Part shown: positions 36,151-48,747 of the stretch, piece after piece
Numbering within the stretch: the stretch's first letter is position 1
How the letters are laid out: each line of letters opens with the position of its first letter
Origin: Haemonchus contortus
Lineage: Eukaryota; Nematoda; Chromadorea; Rhabditida; Trichostrongylidae
DNA length: 64,000 nucleotides
Reading direction: 5' to 3'
Assembly (NCBI GenBank): GCA_000469685.2
Contig: LS997566.1
Span: forward strand, 40,209,420 to 40,273,419
Position numbers and translations under genes: made by a program
The notes under the pieces: generated by a model
What the model was told of the DNA's origin: nothing
The model's input: the letters and a program-made list of their open reading frames with translations, nothing else
Database searches by the model: none

Positions 36151-37913
36151 AGGGGATCAATTGACGCCAAAGACTATCGTTTACACCTTTGTTTACATTT
36201 GCACAAACACATGGACAAAATCTCTATAGTTAGGTAAGCAATGATTTTTTGAATAATATTAATTGTGAACAGTGATAGAGAGGGCCTCGAGAACCATGAG
36301 GTAATCGATATCAATCAATAGGAACAAAAATTACTCTGAGAAACTGAAGCCGTTCACTATTGTCGGTGAGAATCAGAATAAAATGATTTAGGGGCATTAA
36401 AATGACATCCAAGTGGTGTCGACCATATGGCAGTTGTTCTGCGGCGGCAACGATTTATGTCCATTTGTTCAACAACTCTATCGAAGGTACCTATGTCATG
36501 TATAACAAGTGCTCAGACGAAGAATAGTTTGATTTCACATATTTTCGAATAAAATAAATATTTTCTTACTTTGAATGATAAAAATATCGTAGAACCGTAC
36601 AAAACAACGTAAAAGCCTATTGATATCGAGAACGCCCGAAGTTTTCAACGAAATTGCTGAAAGGAACACCCGCGATAAGAACCGAGCGGCTGGACACAGT
36701 GCCGTTCCGAACGAAAACCGGTTGCGCCACGATTTCACTTTCACTTTGTATTTATATGTCAAATATAAAAGGATCACATCGAAGAGACATCCGGTTTCGC
36801 AACGAATATCACATATACGGTAGCCATAAGACGAAATAGAGGTTTTCGGAGGTAAAGAAGTACAAAAAGTATAAAGAGATTAAAATGACGAAAATTATTT
36901 AAAGATTCCAAAAAAGACAGAATTTTATCTTTTACCGAAGTTTTCTACGAAGAATGTATTTAGAGCAAAGAGCTCTACCAGCCCGAAGGGTGACTTGCTA
37001 GAAGCATTCGTATTCACCACATCTTTTACTTGCACCTCCTAGGAGTCCGATTATTTTTTATTCATTTTTATTTATTATTAACTTTCTGACAGAACATAAT
37101 GAGAGCAGTGGCAGCTGCCAATAACCTCTGTTGATCTCATCACAGATGCTCAAGTACCAACGGCATAAGACTCAGCTGGTGCTCATTTATTCATAATCAA
37201 AGAAATCTAAGAATTGCTGAACGGAAGAAGAGGTTGCAAACGTGGCAGCTTTATATGGAATAAAGTCCAGGGTAAAAAAATAAGCAGACATAATACTCAG
37301 GCAGCTCAGAAAATTTACAAGAAGGCTTTTCGTAGGAACAAGAGAAGATATTTATCTTTCTGACCGAAAAAGTAAAGGGGCCGCCAAGAAGTCTTAGTCT
37401 CATTCGGTCTATGAAGCAAGGAGGGTAAACCAATCCCCTAGCCTACTGAATATTCACTTCTTCACCGGGAAATTTTCAAGGGTGTCAGTTAGAAGAATCA
37501 GGAAGATTTTCAAGCAAAGAACTTTACAAATGTTTACCACATTGTGAACAAGAAAAAATGAAGATGAAAAAATGATTGGTCTTCTGGGAGCGCACTCGTA
37601 AAAAAGAGCTCTGAAGAAGAAATGATCTACGGGAAAGCTTGTCTTGGTTGAAATAGAACAAAAAGGTCTAACAAAAACATCGTATAGCAGTGTGGTCTAG
37701 ACGTGTCCGATGTGGGTCGGCGTTGGTTTTTCTTCGTTTGTTTGAAGTGCACTTAGCCGTTCATCTCCTATCGGTCAGCACCAGCTTAGCGCAAACATAG
37801 TTTTTCCGAATACTTAGTCACACCACGAGCACCTACAGTTGTGCTTGACCATTTTTAGGGTTAGTAAGATACAGCGATGATTGAAAGAGTACTGGAGCTA
37901 CTCGATCCCGCCC
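36151..37913. other. no gene seen
   Basis: AT-rich sequence with only short, overlapping frames and no convincing splice borders. Confidence 0.35.
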
Positions 37914-38092
37914 GTGGAATGCGACACGCGCTCAACTTCCATTCAGAACCGTAATAGCGTAATGAATGCGTATGTGGCCTATATAATGGTGTATGGTGTT
38001 CGGCCGATGTCTAACCATAAGTCAGGGCTTTTGTCCTCCCAGATGACTCTAGTAGCAATCAACCGAGCTCGAAGGTACACCACTTTCACCCC
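37914..38092 (-). repeat. SINE-A copy, 5' truncated (minus orientation)
   Basis: The tail (AATGCGACACGCGCTCAACT, TCCATTCAGAACCGTAATAG) and body (TTTTGTCCTCCCAGATGACT) align with the other copies. The B-box half of the head is missing, while TACACCACTTTCACC remains near the head end. The 87-residue frame overlapping it is not a gene. Confidence 0.65.
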
Positions 38093-38386
38093 AGATGTGA
38101 CAATTTCGTACTACACATATGTTGCAGAACGTTGTAGCAGTTAGAAGTGTATGTCGCGGGACCTTTCTGAGAGCAGCTTGATTTTGCATCGAATAAACTA
38201 TGTATAACTTAGAAACAAGTCAATAGTGATTACTAATTATCAAAAATTATCCACTGTGACTGCTATCGATCAACAAATGAATCAATTGAAATCAAAAGTG
38301 CACTGAGAATATTGGAGATCAGAGATTTGTTCGAGGCGATATGAGAGCGAATGAAGTGTTTGAGTTTTCGTTTGCAGAAACAATGA

Positions 38387-38561
38387 TTAATCGCTGAGGC
38401 AATCCAGCGGCGACGGCGATGGCTTACGAGCGTCATTGCGAGAGAGTGAGTGAAAAAAAGTACACAAACACACTAGAACAGCAATCAGCATGAGGTTGGA
38501 TCCCAACGAGAATTCGCTTTCATCGAGAGACACCAGTTCCGTAAAAAGATTCTTCGATGGG
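38387..38561 (-). CDS. terminal exon of a membrane-anchored protein
   Basis: After the acceptor ATTGTTACATCTAG the frame runs 57 codons plus TAA. It encodes an acidic Ser-rich stretch (ELVSLDESEFSLGS), one hydrophobic segment (NLMLIAVLVCLCTFF, then HSL) and a short tail rich in Ser, Pro and Arg (RNDARKPSPSPLD). A single membrane span followed by a short basic/Pro tail is typical of the C-terminus of a type I surface protein, including nematode cuticlin-type ZP proteins. No upstream exon was secured, so the ectodomain is unknown. Confidence 0.45.
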
Positions 38562-40506
38562 CTAGATGTAACAATAAAAAAACAGGTTGATTTCTCTCCC
38601 TCGGGGCCTACAATCAACTATCCCAAAATGGACTGACACCCTCAAAAGGTCGTATTCGGCGGTGAAGTTCGTTATGCTCATACCAGCCTAGAATGAAGCT
38701 CGTAAAGGGTTGACAAATAGGGCTGAAGTTGAACAGTTGAACAGAATAATTGCCTTAAGAGTGGTCCGTATCAGAATCGCACATTAGATCCCTTTTAAAC
38801 GTACATGGCCTTTCGCTCATTCGAGGCCGACTTGACTAGGTAGCCAAGCATAAGTTCGTTTGATTCCCTAGGTAACTGAAGATGCCATCCATATCTTCAA
38901 ACGCGTCGACGATTCTGAATAGGCTTCAAGTGCACAGCTCAATCCCAATCAAAAACGAATTTTTCTCTCCTCTTCCGACAGATTCTCTGGCAACACGAGA
39001 CTTCAGTAGATCTTAATTGAACGTTTTTCGAGCAACCTCTTCACAAGAAGAAAGAGCCAGAGCCAGGTCTTCAAAAGACAACTCATTCCCTTTCCAAAAC
39101 CCCAAAATAGACCCTTTTACTATTGCATGCGTGGAGGTTAGGGGGAAAAGAAATGACTTTTTGATCCACATTTAGGTTGTTGTGAGGAGGATGTAGAGCA
39201 ACTTTGAGTGACCCAAAAAAAAAAGGAAAAAGGTAAACACAATAAGAAAACAGGTAGATAAACAAGTAAGTGAATAAATTGATACATAAACAAATGATTA
39301 GACACGGCGTCAAGTTCAAGCATCTGAAACTGTAGAATACAATTGGAACTTGGAGACTATTCAGAACACCGGTTGAAAAAACCTTCGGCAGTGAAAACGT
39401 AGTATTTCTAAATATGGAATCTGGTTTTGACAACACAGCTGAACAGTAAGTAAACAAGTTGAGACAGTTACAGGGTGAGAGATGAAAAAGGCGGAGAAAG
39501 GAATACTCTGGGCGCCCCGTCGACTGACCCAATAATGGACTTTAAATGATCAAAAACAGTCAGGAGATCACTTCGGAAAGATATTTTCTAAGAAAAAAGG
39601 AGAAATGTAAACAACTAATCAAGTGCGGGTAATAAACAAAGCAGAACACATGTTTCTTTCAGTGTAGATACTAATTTTCGGATATGCGGTTTTTTCGGCG
39701 TGGACCACGTATCGATATAGGCTCAAAATCACTGAAAAGTTCCTATCCAGACTAGTTAAGGGGCTTACCCATTGCGTCTTGGTACTAATCGGGTGTGGTG
39801 CAGTAGGAACGAAATTGTCGCGTCGTTCCAAAACTACCTCGGCATGGATCAGGAAATTTTTAAAAAATTAGAAGGAAGGGCCTGAGCATTGCTTGATAGA
39901 TATATCAATTCAAGACAAGCTGATGCTGCAGAGATCGTTCAAGGAAAGAGCAGGCTAGCAATGATTCTAAAGAGATAACCGGCTGCTCCGACCGGTTATT
40001 AAGCGAGTGGGAGAGGCGTTCTCGATAAGGCGCAAAACGAAAACAAAGCGAGTGAAAACGAAAGGCGAGCGAAGACTTCACCTTGAAGTAGAGCATAGAG
40101 TAGAGAGAAAACATTGTCGTAGACATTCCCAATTGTCCAAAGCTTACACTTTAGGAAGGAAGGAAGTGTAGGCAAAGTATGATGGTGAATACAATAGCGA
40201 CGCAGTTAAACATACATTAGTAAGTAGCACCCGGGGCAGGTGGGTTCACCCCTCTGAGAAGCCACTCCAGACGTAGCGCTTAGTGAGTAGCATCAGCTTA
40301 TTAAGCTTGAGTATAACAAGCCCATCACATCCTACATCACTCATTGAAGTTTCAAGGTCCCAATACTGACGGGAAGGACATAACAGACCCAGTTTTCTCT
40401 TTTCTATGGTTCTTCTAGAATAGATGCAATATTTTAACATATGATGTATTGCGATTTACAAAAAAGATGGTAACTATTAGCATAACTCAATCTTGTCTTC
40501 TCTTGG
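38562..40506. other. no secure gene; one possible short exon at 39836-39768 (minus)
   Basis: The frame containing VLERRDNFVPTAPHPISTKT ends at a good donor (TGG|GTAAGC) but lacks a convincing acceptor. The 149-codon frame 39532-39083 is hydrophobic and T-rich in sequence and is not called. Confidence 0.25.
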
Positions 40507-40742
40507 ATGCGCCCCGCATTCTTCTTCACCTCAGAATCGTAGTGGCGGTTTGAATGCATGAACCGTGCCTTTAAGGGACCAACCGAGGCACAAGTCACTA
40601 CTTTTACTCTCCCAGAAGATTTTTTTCTAATTATCCGACACTTAAGAGATCAAATACTTGGTTGGGCAGAGCGAGCATCGTCCCGAGACTCAATTCCCAA
40701 ACCATGCGTGTCAGGTAGCTCCAGTGCAGAACCACTGCCTTA
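40507..40742 (-). repeat. SINE-A copy (minus orientation)
   Basis: The tail (GGATGCGCCCCGCATTCTTC, TCAGAATCGTAGTGGCG), body (CTCCCAGAAGA, CTTGGTTGGGCAGAGCGAG) and head (GAGACTCAATTCCC as the damaged B box, ACCATGCGTGTCAG) all align. The 122-codon frame at 40558-40926 overlies this repeat and is therefore not a gene. Confidence 0.7.
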
Positions 40743-42544
40743 TGATAATTCTATAAATATTATTCAGAAATATGTACATTGCATGGTGAAACGCACAGAT
40801 ATAATCGAGTATGGTGGCCGTCCAAATGGCTTAAGCCATCCGGAAGGGAAGATAATACAGCGTAAAATGGCCACAGCGCCATGTGTAAAACACAACAGCA
40901 TTGCCCTTCCGCAGGTGTTCATTTGACGAAGGCTCGCCCCTTCCTACGGCACTTAATCTGTGGATATCTGGGGCAAAATTTAGAGCCAATTGTCATAGGA
41001 TTTTTGCAACCAGTTTGCAACCCCTGTAAACTACGAAGGCATACGACTGGTAATTTGCTTTACGGAGATAACTAAAATCAAAAAATTAGATAGCCATGAA
41101 GAGTCCCCAAAATCCCATGCCTTTGTTTTCGCGGATTATTTTATTCAGCAATGATCGGTATTTGGCGATACTTAGCATTCCTTATTGATGGGTCCTGGGA
41201 CACCTGAGAAGTAACCAAGCTGAAAAGTAAGTATTCCGACAGAGGAAGCGGAACATTGACATGGGTCATTTTGACCGAATGATCACTGGACAAAATTCCA
41301 GAAATCCAGATAGTTAATATTTAGACTGTTTAACAGCTGCCTAAGATTTGAATACACATTCAAATGTTATAGAAGCATATCAATGACAGGTGCTTGCCTT
41401 CATTATTTCTGCCTAAATGCAAGTTCTGCTATTGTTCTCAGGACTTTGCGGCTATTCATTCTTTGACTGAGGTTTGTGAAGCCAGCATCTTACCGAGATA
41501 GAGTGAGCATACAGTCAGAGTCGCCAAGCCCATAAAAACTAATAAGTTCCCTGATACCCACAACTGCAAAAGAAATCTGGGTTCCAAGCTCCTCCAGGGG
41601 ATGACGATGAAAGACCCTGTCGCTTAGCATGAGGAATCAAAGACATTGTCCCTTGGATATATCATGACACTTTAGGATCAGATTAACTCCTGAGTGGACC
41701 CTACGGGGCTTCCAGGGAACATCAGAACCGCTGCCAGCCCAACGCCAAGAAAATTTCTTGAAAGTTAGCGGGCAGTGTCCTTAGACTGCAGTGGCTCATG
41801 ACAGGGAAGAATGGGGACGTTGCTACCTTCCGATCGGGAAATTGATGATCAACGGTACAGCTTACGTTAAAGGTTATATATGCTCGCACTGAATGTGTAT
41901 TTATAATCTAGGCTACGCCTAGAACTTCATTTTTGAACATCCTGAGGAACTTTCTAAAAGCCGCTACATTCGGATGTATGCTCATACTTTTATCAGTGAC
42001 TAGATCGCATCGGAAGATGTGTCTACATTCCTATGGCTCTGTTCTTGCTCTGCAGCTCAGAAGCCCTATTCTACTCGGTTGATCTGAGAAGAAGCTTTCC
42101 GTCATATTCTCTCCCTGCTCTATTCTCTATTCTACTTTATGATGGATATGTCACCAGTGAAGAGTAAGGCTCAGCATGTACTGCTATTCAGTGGTATCCA
42201 TAGTTCCCATATAATAGCCTTCCTGCACATGAAGTTACAGGGCACTGGATAAGGCGTCAACAGATTCCCCCGGACAATATAACAGCTGCGATTCCTGATG
42301 CATATTACGTGCAGGGCACATACGCAAATGGTCTGTCAACACCAACTGCATGGCTTTCGACTGCCAACTGATGTTAGAGGCTAGAGCTGCAATGAACGAT
42401 TATGCTCTGTGCTTTTCCTATATGTAGGATAAAAGGATGAAGTTTTTTGCAAATTGCAGTAAGTGCGTGTCAAGTAAGCAGTAAACTCATAAGGAAAAAA
42501 GGATGAAGTTTTTGGGCGTTGACCAACTCCGTCTGAGGTATAAG
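40743..42544. other. no gene seen
   Basis: Only short frames. A direct repeat of AGGATGAAGTTTTT, about 67 bp apart, occurs at 42435 and 42502. Confidence 0.35.
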
Positions 42545-42784
42545 CCGTGCATTCGGCTTCCACTCAGAATCGTAGTGGCTTATTGAATGCTTATGTGGCC
42601 TATACAACGAATTACGGTGCCAGCCGGTTTACACTCAGTGCTTTTATCCTCCCAGACGAGTCTCTTACCAATTAATCGATCCTGGTGGAATGGAAGGCTT
42701 CGTTGGCCCCAGCGGGTATCGATCCAGGACTCGATCCCGCAACTATACGTGTGCGAAGTGCGCCACTCGCCCCTACACCACTTT
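42545..42784 (-). repeat. SINE-A copy, near full length (minus orientation)
   Basis: The tail (CCGTGCATTCGGCTTCCACT, CAGAATCGTAGTGGC), body (TTTATCCTCCCAGACGAGTC, ACCAATTAATCGATCCTGG) and head (ACTCGATCCCGCAACTATAC, GCCCCTACACCAC) are all present. Read in reverse, the head gives A-box- and B-box-like elements. Confidence 0.75.
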
Positions 42785-43026
42785 CGAGCTCAAAACACTC
42801 CTAGGAGAAAAAGAATCATCACGTGAAATTTTCAATTTTTTACCTTAATTAACAACTTTCATCCTTGGTAGACGGAAGTGAAGGTAGAGGCAGGGCAGCA
42901 TACAACATATTCGCCTTTATGAAGTCTATGAGGCAATCAGTACTTCACCTAGTTTGGACGTCATCTATGCTTGCTACATTTGACTCTGACAGCAGATGAG
43001 CAGTAGTCTAGTAGACATAAGAGCAT

Positions 43027-43068
43027 GAGGGGAGGGGGGGGGGGTTAGAGTGGGGGAGGGGAGGGGTT
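43027..43068 (+). repeat. G-rich tract, G-quadruplex potential
   Basis: Runs of 4, 12, 5, 4 and 4 G with short spacers. Flanking sequence shows no gene. Confidence 0.7.
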
Positions 43069-44069
43069 ATGGACAATGGAGTGGTACAAAGGCCACACCT
43101 ATTATGGATCGATCAGGATGCAAAACTAACCTTCGCGATTGATTTCATCAGGAGACTCTGATCGTTTTTCTACTTTTTCTTGCTAGGGACCATAACAAAG
43201 ACACAGAGGAATATCAAAGGTCCCATAGGTATTCACCTTTACAGAAAGAAATGTCTGAAGGACAGATTGCTTATTGAAAGAAAGCCTATTGATTCCCTAG
43301 TGAACGGCATATGAGAAAATCGGCATATGTCTAAAGAAAGGTAAATGCAATACAAGACAATGGAATTAAGGACCAAGACGGGCGATTATGGGAAAGGCAA
43401 CGGCAACGAATGTGCCTGAGAACCATGAGAAGAGTGGAACTTATTGAATCGGTCAGTTCAAAAATCAGATCATCGGGTGTTTACGATCTATGCTAATGAC
43501 TTGATAAAATAATTTTTTATCTATTCAAAAATAATTTGTCTCTGGCGTAAGTCTCTGGCGTCATTCGAAGGAAAAAAAGGTTCAAACAAAACACAACAAG
43601 CTGATAAAGAAAAAAAAAAGACTCAATGGAAAAAGGAAAGAGGAAGAGAAAGATTTTGATGAAATGATTTTGTTTGATAGTGGTCTTGAAAGGTGTCTTA
43701 CCACAACCGTTGCTCAGAGGGTACATATCCCCTAGTTCAACTTTGCGTTCCTGTGTCCATCGACATTCCTCGAAGGTTTTTCCTGACGATGTCGATGCTT
43801 CCTTTCATAATCTTCTATATCACAGTTCTCGAAATTGAAGATCCAACTTCAGTCGAACCTGGTTCATTGTGCAGGTACTACATATCTGGCCTAGTTCTTA
43901 GAATGCAGGCCTTTTTTCCTGGCGTGCCCTCTACTGACCGTAGAACGTTACCAATATCCCCAAATGGAGGCAGGAGATCTCTTGATCCTACTTCGAATGG
44001 TCTTCTTTGTAAACTCTGCATCACGACAAAGCTAAAACCGTGCTATTTCTTTGGGAGACAGACGTTGAC

Positions 44070-44400
44070 CACGAGGTACGGTAGAGTGTGCGCTTCGTTG
44101 CGCGCGTCCGTCGAAACTAGGCCACGCCGCAGCCGTCGCGCGCGGCAATCAGCCCGCGATCTTTGACAAACGTCGCAGTTCTCAGTGGGGCATACGATTG
44201 GCGCTTGGTCCATGGCAGTTAGCCAAAGAGAAGATAACGAGATCAAATGCATTCATTCGCTCCACCGACGCTTGGCGGTACTGTATTGTTGTCTCGAGAC
44301 CTCAGCGGGGTGCACCGCGCGCAAAGTGGGCGGGGTGACCTACTTCCAACGGACGCGCGCAACGGACGTTCTCCCGGTTCCTTATAGAGTATTTCGCTTC
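44070..44400. promoter_or_regulatory. CpG-rich island, possible promoter
   Basis: CpG density and GC content are far above the surroundings (for example GTTGCGCGCGTCCGTCG, CCGTCGCGCGCGGCAATC, ACGGACGCGCGCAACGG). A GC box (GGGCGGGG) lies at about 44329. Frames on both strands cross it, including a minus-strand ATG at 44252 (MHLISLSSLWLTAMDQAP), but none is secure. The composition is seen directly; the promoter role is inference. Confidence 0.3.
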
Positions 44401-46029
44401 TCGGGGTACCTTATACTTATGAGACAGGGCATGAGCATGATTCCTCATGAATTGTTGAGATGAAAAGCGATATAGCTAAAGTTCGTATGGGTTAACTAAG
44501 TTGGTAAATCGTATATTTGCACCAAGAAGTATCAGCTTGCCTGTTCATTCTGGAGAAGCAAAACGGTTGGGAAGGGGAAACTTCTTCCTATTATTCCTAA
44601 TACACGCAGAGTAAACCTTAATGTGGTCGTGGTTCTAGGATTTTTTTGTGCTCTAATGCTCAATAGTATTTCAAACTCGAATAATGTGAAATCGGAACTA
44701 CACCTTAGAACAGGTATTGATCTATCCTAGCGCTCATGTGGGTGAAGTCGACCCTACAAAATGAGACCGCAGACTGTTACGGTCAAGGAAGAAAATGAGC
44801 TGTCACAGACACGTCTCTGGCACTGCTACAGCCACTTTTTGTAGACCTTTTATATTGGTTCCAGCGGTCCGCTCACTCTGGTCCGGGAGTTTCTACAATT
44901 GTATGCATTGTCAAGAAAAAAACAACAAGAAAGGAATCTCCTGAGTTCAGAGCTCCGGTGGAGTTGGTGGGTCTTGGTTGCAAAATAGCTAACAGCATAT
45001 GGAGCTCGGAAGATTACGGTCTCTGTTCTTTTGTTGCTGAAGAGGTATGCTGTCAGCAAGAAAACTTATTAGTCATCTTCAACGATGACTGTCATGTGAA
45101 CGACCTGCCTCTCTTCTTCCGTGTAAGGAAAAGAGCAACAATTAATTCTTGTCAGTGATGATGAGTGACTGGGGACCCATCGAGGCGCCCCTTCACGATA
45201 GTCCATTTCATTCAGATGACGAATTATGATGATAGGATTTTATGATTTCAAAGGATTACTCCGATTCTGTAGTAGTGGGATCCTTATATGAAAGTTCAAT
45301 GAAGTGTACACCGATAGCTAGACCATGCTTTATCGTCCAACATGTAGCAGATTCTTATCCGCACACAATATCGATTTTTACACCCTTGTTCGAGGTGTTC
45401 GCGAAGTATAACCGAATATTGATGCATTGCTGTTCACACTTAATCGCCTCGTCGCTTGCCTTTTTACACCGCATAGATCTCAAAACCCTCTCTGAAGTGC
45501 TAACATATTTCGCAGTAACAGTTTCGGTTCTAAATAGGAGAAATTCGAATTTTGCTAAAAAGTGGACAGGAATAATGAGACAACTCAGTGCATCCGGTTA
45601 TAAGAAATGTTCATTCTTCCGATGTACTAGTCATCAACGTGTGGTGCACTTTTGTAATTTGAAAAATGGTAGGTACAATTTATGATGGACAGCATCGTAG
45701 AAAGTACAGTATGAGTAATAGTCGCAGTAGAAGTCATCTTGTGAAGAAGACTTATAGAAGGGGGATGATAGGATATTTCAAAAAGTCGTGAAGAATCAGA
45801 ACTGCTATTCGGTTTCTTGAAGAGGGAACGATTTGCCTGTACTGAGCTGCACCGTGCCTATACATACTGTAGTGTACTGTACTGTATTGCACTTGAGTGT
45901 ACTGCACCGCACCGCAGCATATGGCTTTTTGTTAGACGGTTTGAGTCCCTCGGGTCAGTTCGGACCCATTGCCGAGTCTTCCTCCGTCCTTCCTGTGTAC
46001 TAATTTCCATTGAATCTGTGATGTTTGTA
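44401..46029. other. no secure gene
   Basis: A 147-codon frame at 45242-45685 (plus) has no splice context or domain and is not called. A degenerate TACTG pentamer patch lies at 45866-45915, reminiscent of the array at 34 kb. Confidence 0.3.
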
Positions 46030-47318
46030 TTAGGTGTTTCAGAAAGTTCTGTTGTTTTTCAACGCTTAACTTTCAATGCATACATCTCGGCTAAAACAAA
46101 ACTTTATCAATCGAAATAAGAACCATTGTTATCTACACACTTTTGCCTAGAATTAACAAGTTTGCTTATCCTGGTTGCACAGAACTCTGGAGACCTAGAA
46201 GCGATGAATTCGAGGAAGGTCGATTCGACATCATGTCGATTGTCAAAGCGTTTCTCTGTGTCGAGGAAGTTGTCGAGATGCTCGAAAAAGTGGTAATCGG
46301 TCGAAGCGAAGTCAGATGAGTATGCTTGGTGTGGCACAGTTCCGTAGCCGAGCTCGTTCAGCTTCTTCAGGGTGGTCTGTGCGACATACGCGAGCACGTT
46401 GTCATTGAGAAGGATCGGCCCCTTCCTGTTCACCAATCCAGGGCTCATGAGCTGCAGCTTCCGATGCATTTCGTCGATATCGTGGCAATATCTTTCAGCT
46501 GTGATGGTTTCGCCCGGATCCAAAAAGCTGTGGTGGATTAAACCAGCCGCTGACCACCAAACTACCACCATCACCTTCCTTGACTGCTGTTTCAACTTTG
46601 GAAAATGTTGCGGAGCTTGACCCTTGTCCAATCACTCCACAGAACGTCGCCGATTGTCGGATTGTATAGGATGCACTTCTTGTCACAATTCACAATTCGA
46701 GCCAAGAGAGAATCGTCTTCGTTGCGGAGAAGGAGAGCAGACGATATCTCAAAACGACGGTTCTTTTGCTCGTCACTCAATTCATGCGGCACCCACTTAT
46801 CGAGCTTCTTCGACTTCTCATATTCTCGCATATGGCTGGAAACCGTTCCAATCGATACACTCAGTTTAGAAGAGATATCCATCAGGATCATACGAGGATT
46901 CGCTTCGACGATTGCTTTCAATTCATCATTATCAACATCCGATGGCCAACCTCCACGACCATCATCTTCGAGACTCTCGGCGCCGCTACGGAATTTCCTG
47001 AACCGTCGCTGTGCAATACGTTCATTTGTTGTTCTAGGACCAAACACTATGTTGATATCTCAAGCCGTGTCCGCCGCATTCCCGCCTAGTTTGGATTGAA
47101 AAACGAAGGTGGTGCGAAACTGTCGTTTGTCCATGTTGTTTCCAGGCTTGTACAGAAGCTAGGAAGTCACTATGAGGCGAACAATGCTATACACAGGAAG
47201 AGCGAGAAATGTGCTTTCAAATAGTATACTATACTACAGCAGAACAACAAAAAATAACTTAGAAAAGAGCGTCTAAAAGTAGACCATCCGAAACGACAAA
47301 ACTTTCTGAAACATCTAA
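46030..47318 (-). mobile_element. mariner element 1, complete but inactive
   Basis: A 1289-bp element flanked by TA on both sides (46028-46029 and 47319-47320), as expected for mariner target duplication. The inverted ends match closely over about 28 bp (left TTAGGTGTTTCAGAAAGTTC, right complement TTAGATGTTTCAGAAAGTTT). The single gene is on the minus strand and is broken. Confidence 0.92.
46107..47134 (-). pseudogene. mariner transposase (DD34D), broken by a stop and a frameshift
   Basis: The reading region is 1028 bp, the usual length for a transposase of about 345 residues. The N-terminal DNA-binding part is readable (KLGGNAADTA, then INIVFGPRTTNERIAQRRF), as is the linker (WVPHELSDEQKNRRFEI). 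All three catalytic aspartates remain: NCDKK, LLNDN and STDYHFF. A TGA interrupts the N-terminal part at about 47063 and a frameshift occurs at about 46600-46630. The conserved WVPHEL and YSPDL-type motifs place it in the mariner family; here the second reads YSSDF. It cannot encode an active enzyme as it stands. Confidence 0.92.
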
Positions 47319-47750
47319 TATTTATGTTTCCTCGGGAAGGGTATTTGTGCACGTCCTCGAATTCTTTCTTCTAAATGTATAGCACTTTTGTAGTGGTTCA
47401 CAAGTCCCTAAGATGAACTCGTATTGACTTTGCTCGTAGTATCCTACAGTCTAGCGGAAGAAAGGAATTGTGCGGTCGGTCGAAAAGCGAAGCAGGCGAA
47501 GGCTGAACCAGTTGGCTGCAGCGAAGTCATGCACATTGGGTGTGCTTTGTTAGTAGGTCTTCTTATCATAAATCTTATTTTATCGTTCTGATGGTAAAGG
47601 GAAAAGCTATACAGCGACATGATCACAGATACGGTCAGTGTTCTAGGATTCAGATGGAAGTTGCATTCTTGATGAAAATAGGATAATTTGTTATCGAAAA
47701 CATATGGTTTTTCCTAATCCATGGGATATTCATTATTACCAAAGTTTAGA
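47319..47750. other. no gene seen between mariner 1 and a SINE-A fragment
   Basis: Only short frames without splice support. Confidence 0.35.
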
Positions 47751-47895
47751 GTGCGGTGGTTTAGAGGCAAGTTGATCACTCTACTACACACATAGCCTGG
47801 GGCTCGATTCCCTCCCAGACCGACCAAAGCTTTCATCTTTTTGAGGCCCGCTAAATGGTAACAGACTCGTCTGGCAGAACAAAACTGCTTCGAGC
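47751..47895 (+). repeat. SINE-A, 5' half (plus orientation)
   Basis: The head has GTGGTTTAGAGGCAAG (A-box region) and GGCTCGATTCCC (B box), followed by the family body (AAATGGTAACAGACTCGTCT, GGCAGAAC). The tail is missing. Confidence 0.6.
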
Positions 47896-48747
47896 ATCAG
47901 CTGGCCACCACAGGCCTTTGCCTAGGTAAGTACACATTCGAATCCCCACCATAGTTCAAAGTGATTTCGAATACGGATAAGTTCCCTATGAGCAGTATGC
48001 TATGATTGACGTCAAAAATGTTCGGGAGATAGGCGTCGATTTCTGATTGGAATCTTTCACATTGCTTTTCACCAAGAACTTCCCTTTCGCATATCAACAG
48101 CAGAATCAGTTGTCAGATTCATGAATGGCCTACCTAAAGAATGTCGTCCAATTCACTCCTTCGTCGTTCCAAATGCGATTTCACTTGCATGCCATCTTTT
48201 TCGGGTCTGAATCATCATCATCCGCGCAAGACCGTCTTTTTGTCATCATGTCATTGAGTGACTCTTTTATGAAAACAGCTGTGTATGTATGAGAGTGAAG
48301 ACATGAACTTTATATCATCATTTCAAAGCGCATTTTAATGTGGGAGGTCCAGGTGGTTCTAAAACACCTTAGTCATTGATGCCACAACTAGGGAAGAACG
48401 ATGATAGGGTAACGATCTGGTGGATCTCCGAGAATACGCCCCTAAATGTGACGGAACTATGGAGTATTGAAACTGCGCACTTCCCTTTCCCTTCCCTTCC
48501 AGGTTGGGGAAAAACGATCACTAATTTTGCACTTTTGTCACCGCTGTCATGGTCATCAATCGAGCATATTGCAAATTTGTGGAACAGCAGGAAGGAGATT
48601 GTCGTAATAGCAACGGGCCAGAGAGTAGAAAGAATCTTGCTGGAGAAAGATTTCTGACTCGATTCCTTTCCATGAAAATCAACAGTATGCTTCCCCATTT
48701 TGGTGAAAAGAGCGGTGTAAATTCCTAGGTCGTTCACCCCCGCTTGC

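Noticed and set aside
40558..40926. 122-codon plus-strand frame
   Set aside because: More than half of it lies on a SINE-A copy whose family is non-coding; no splice borders or domain.
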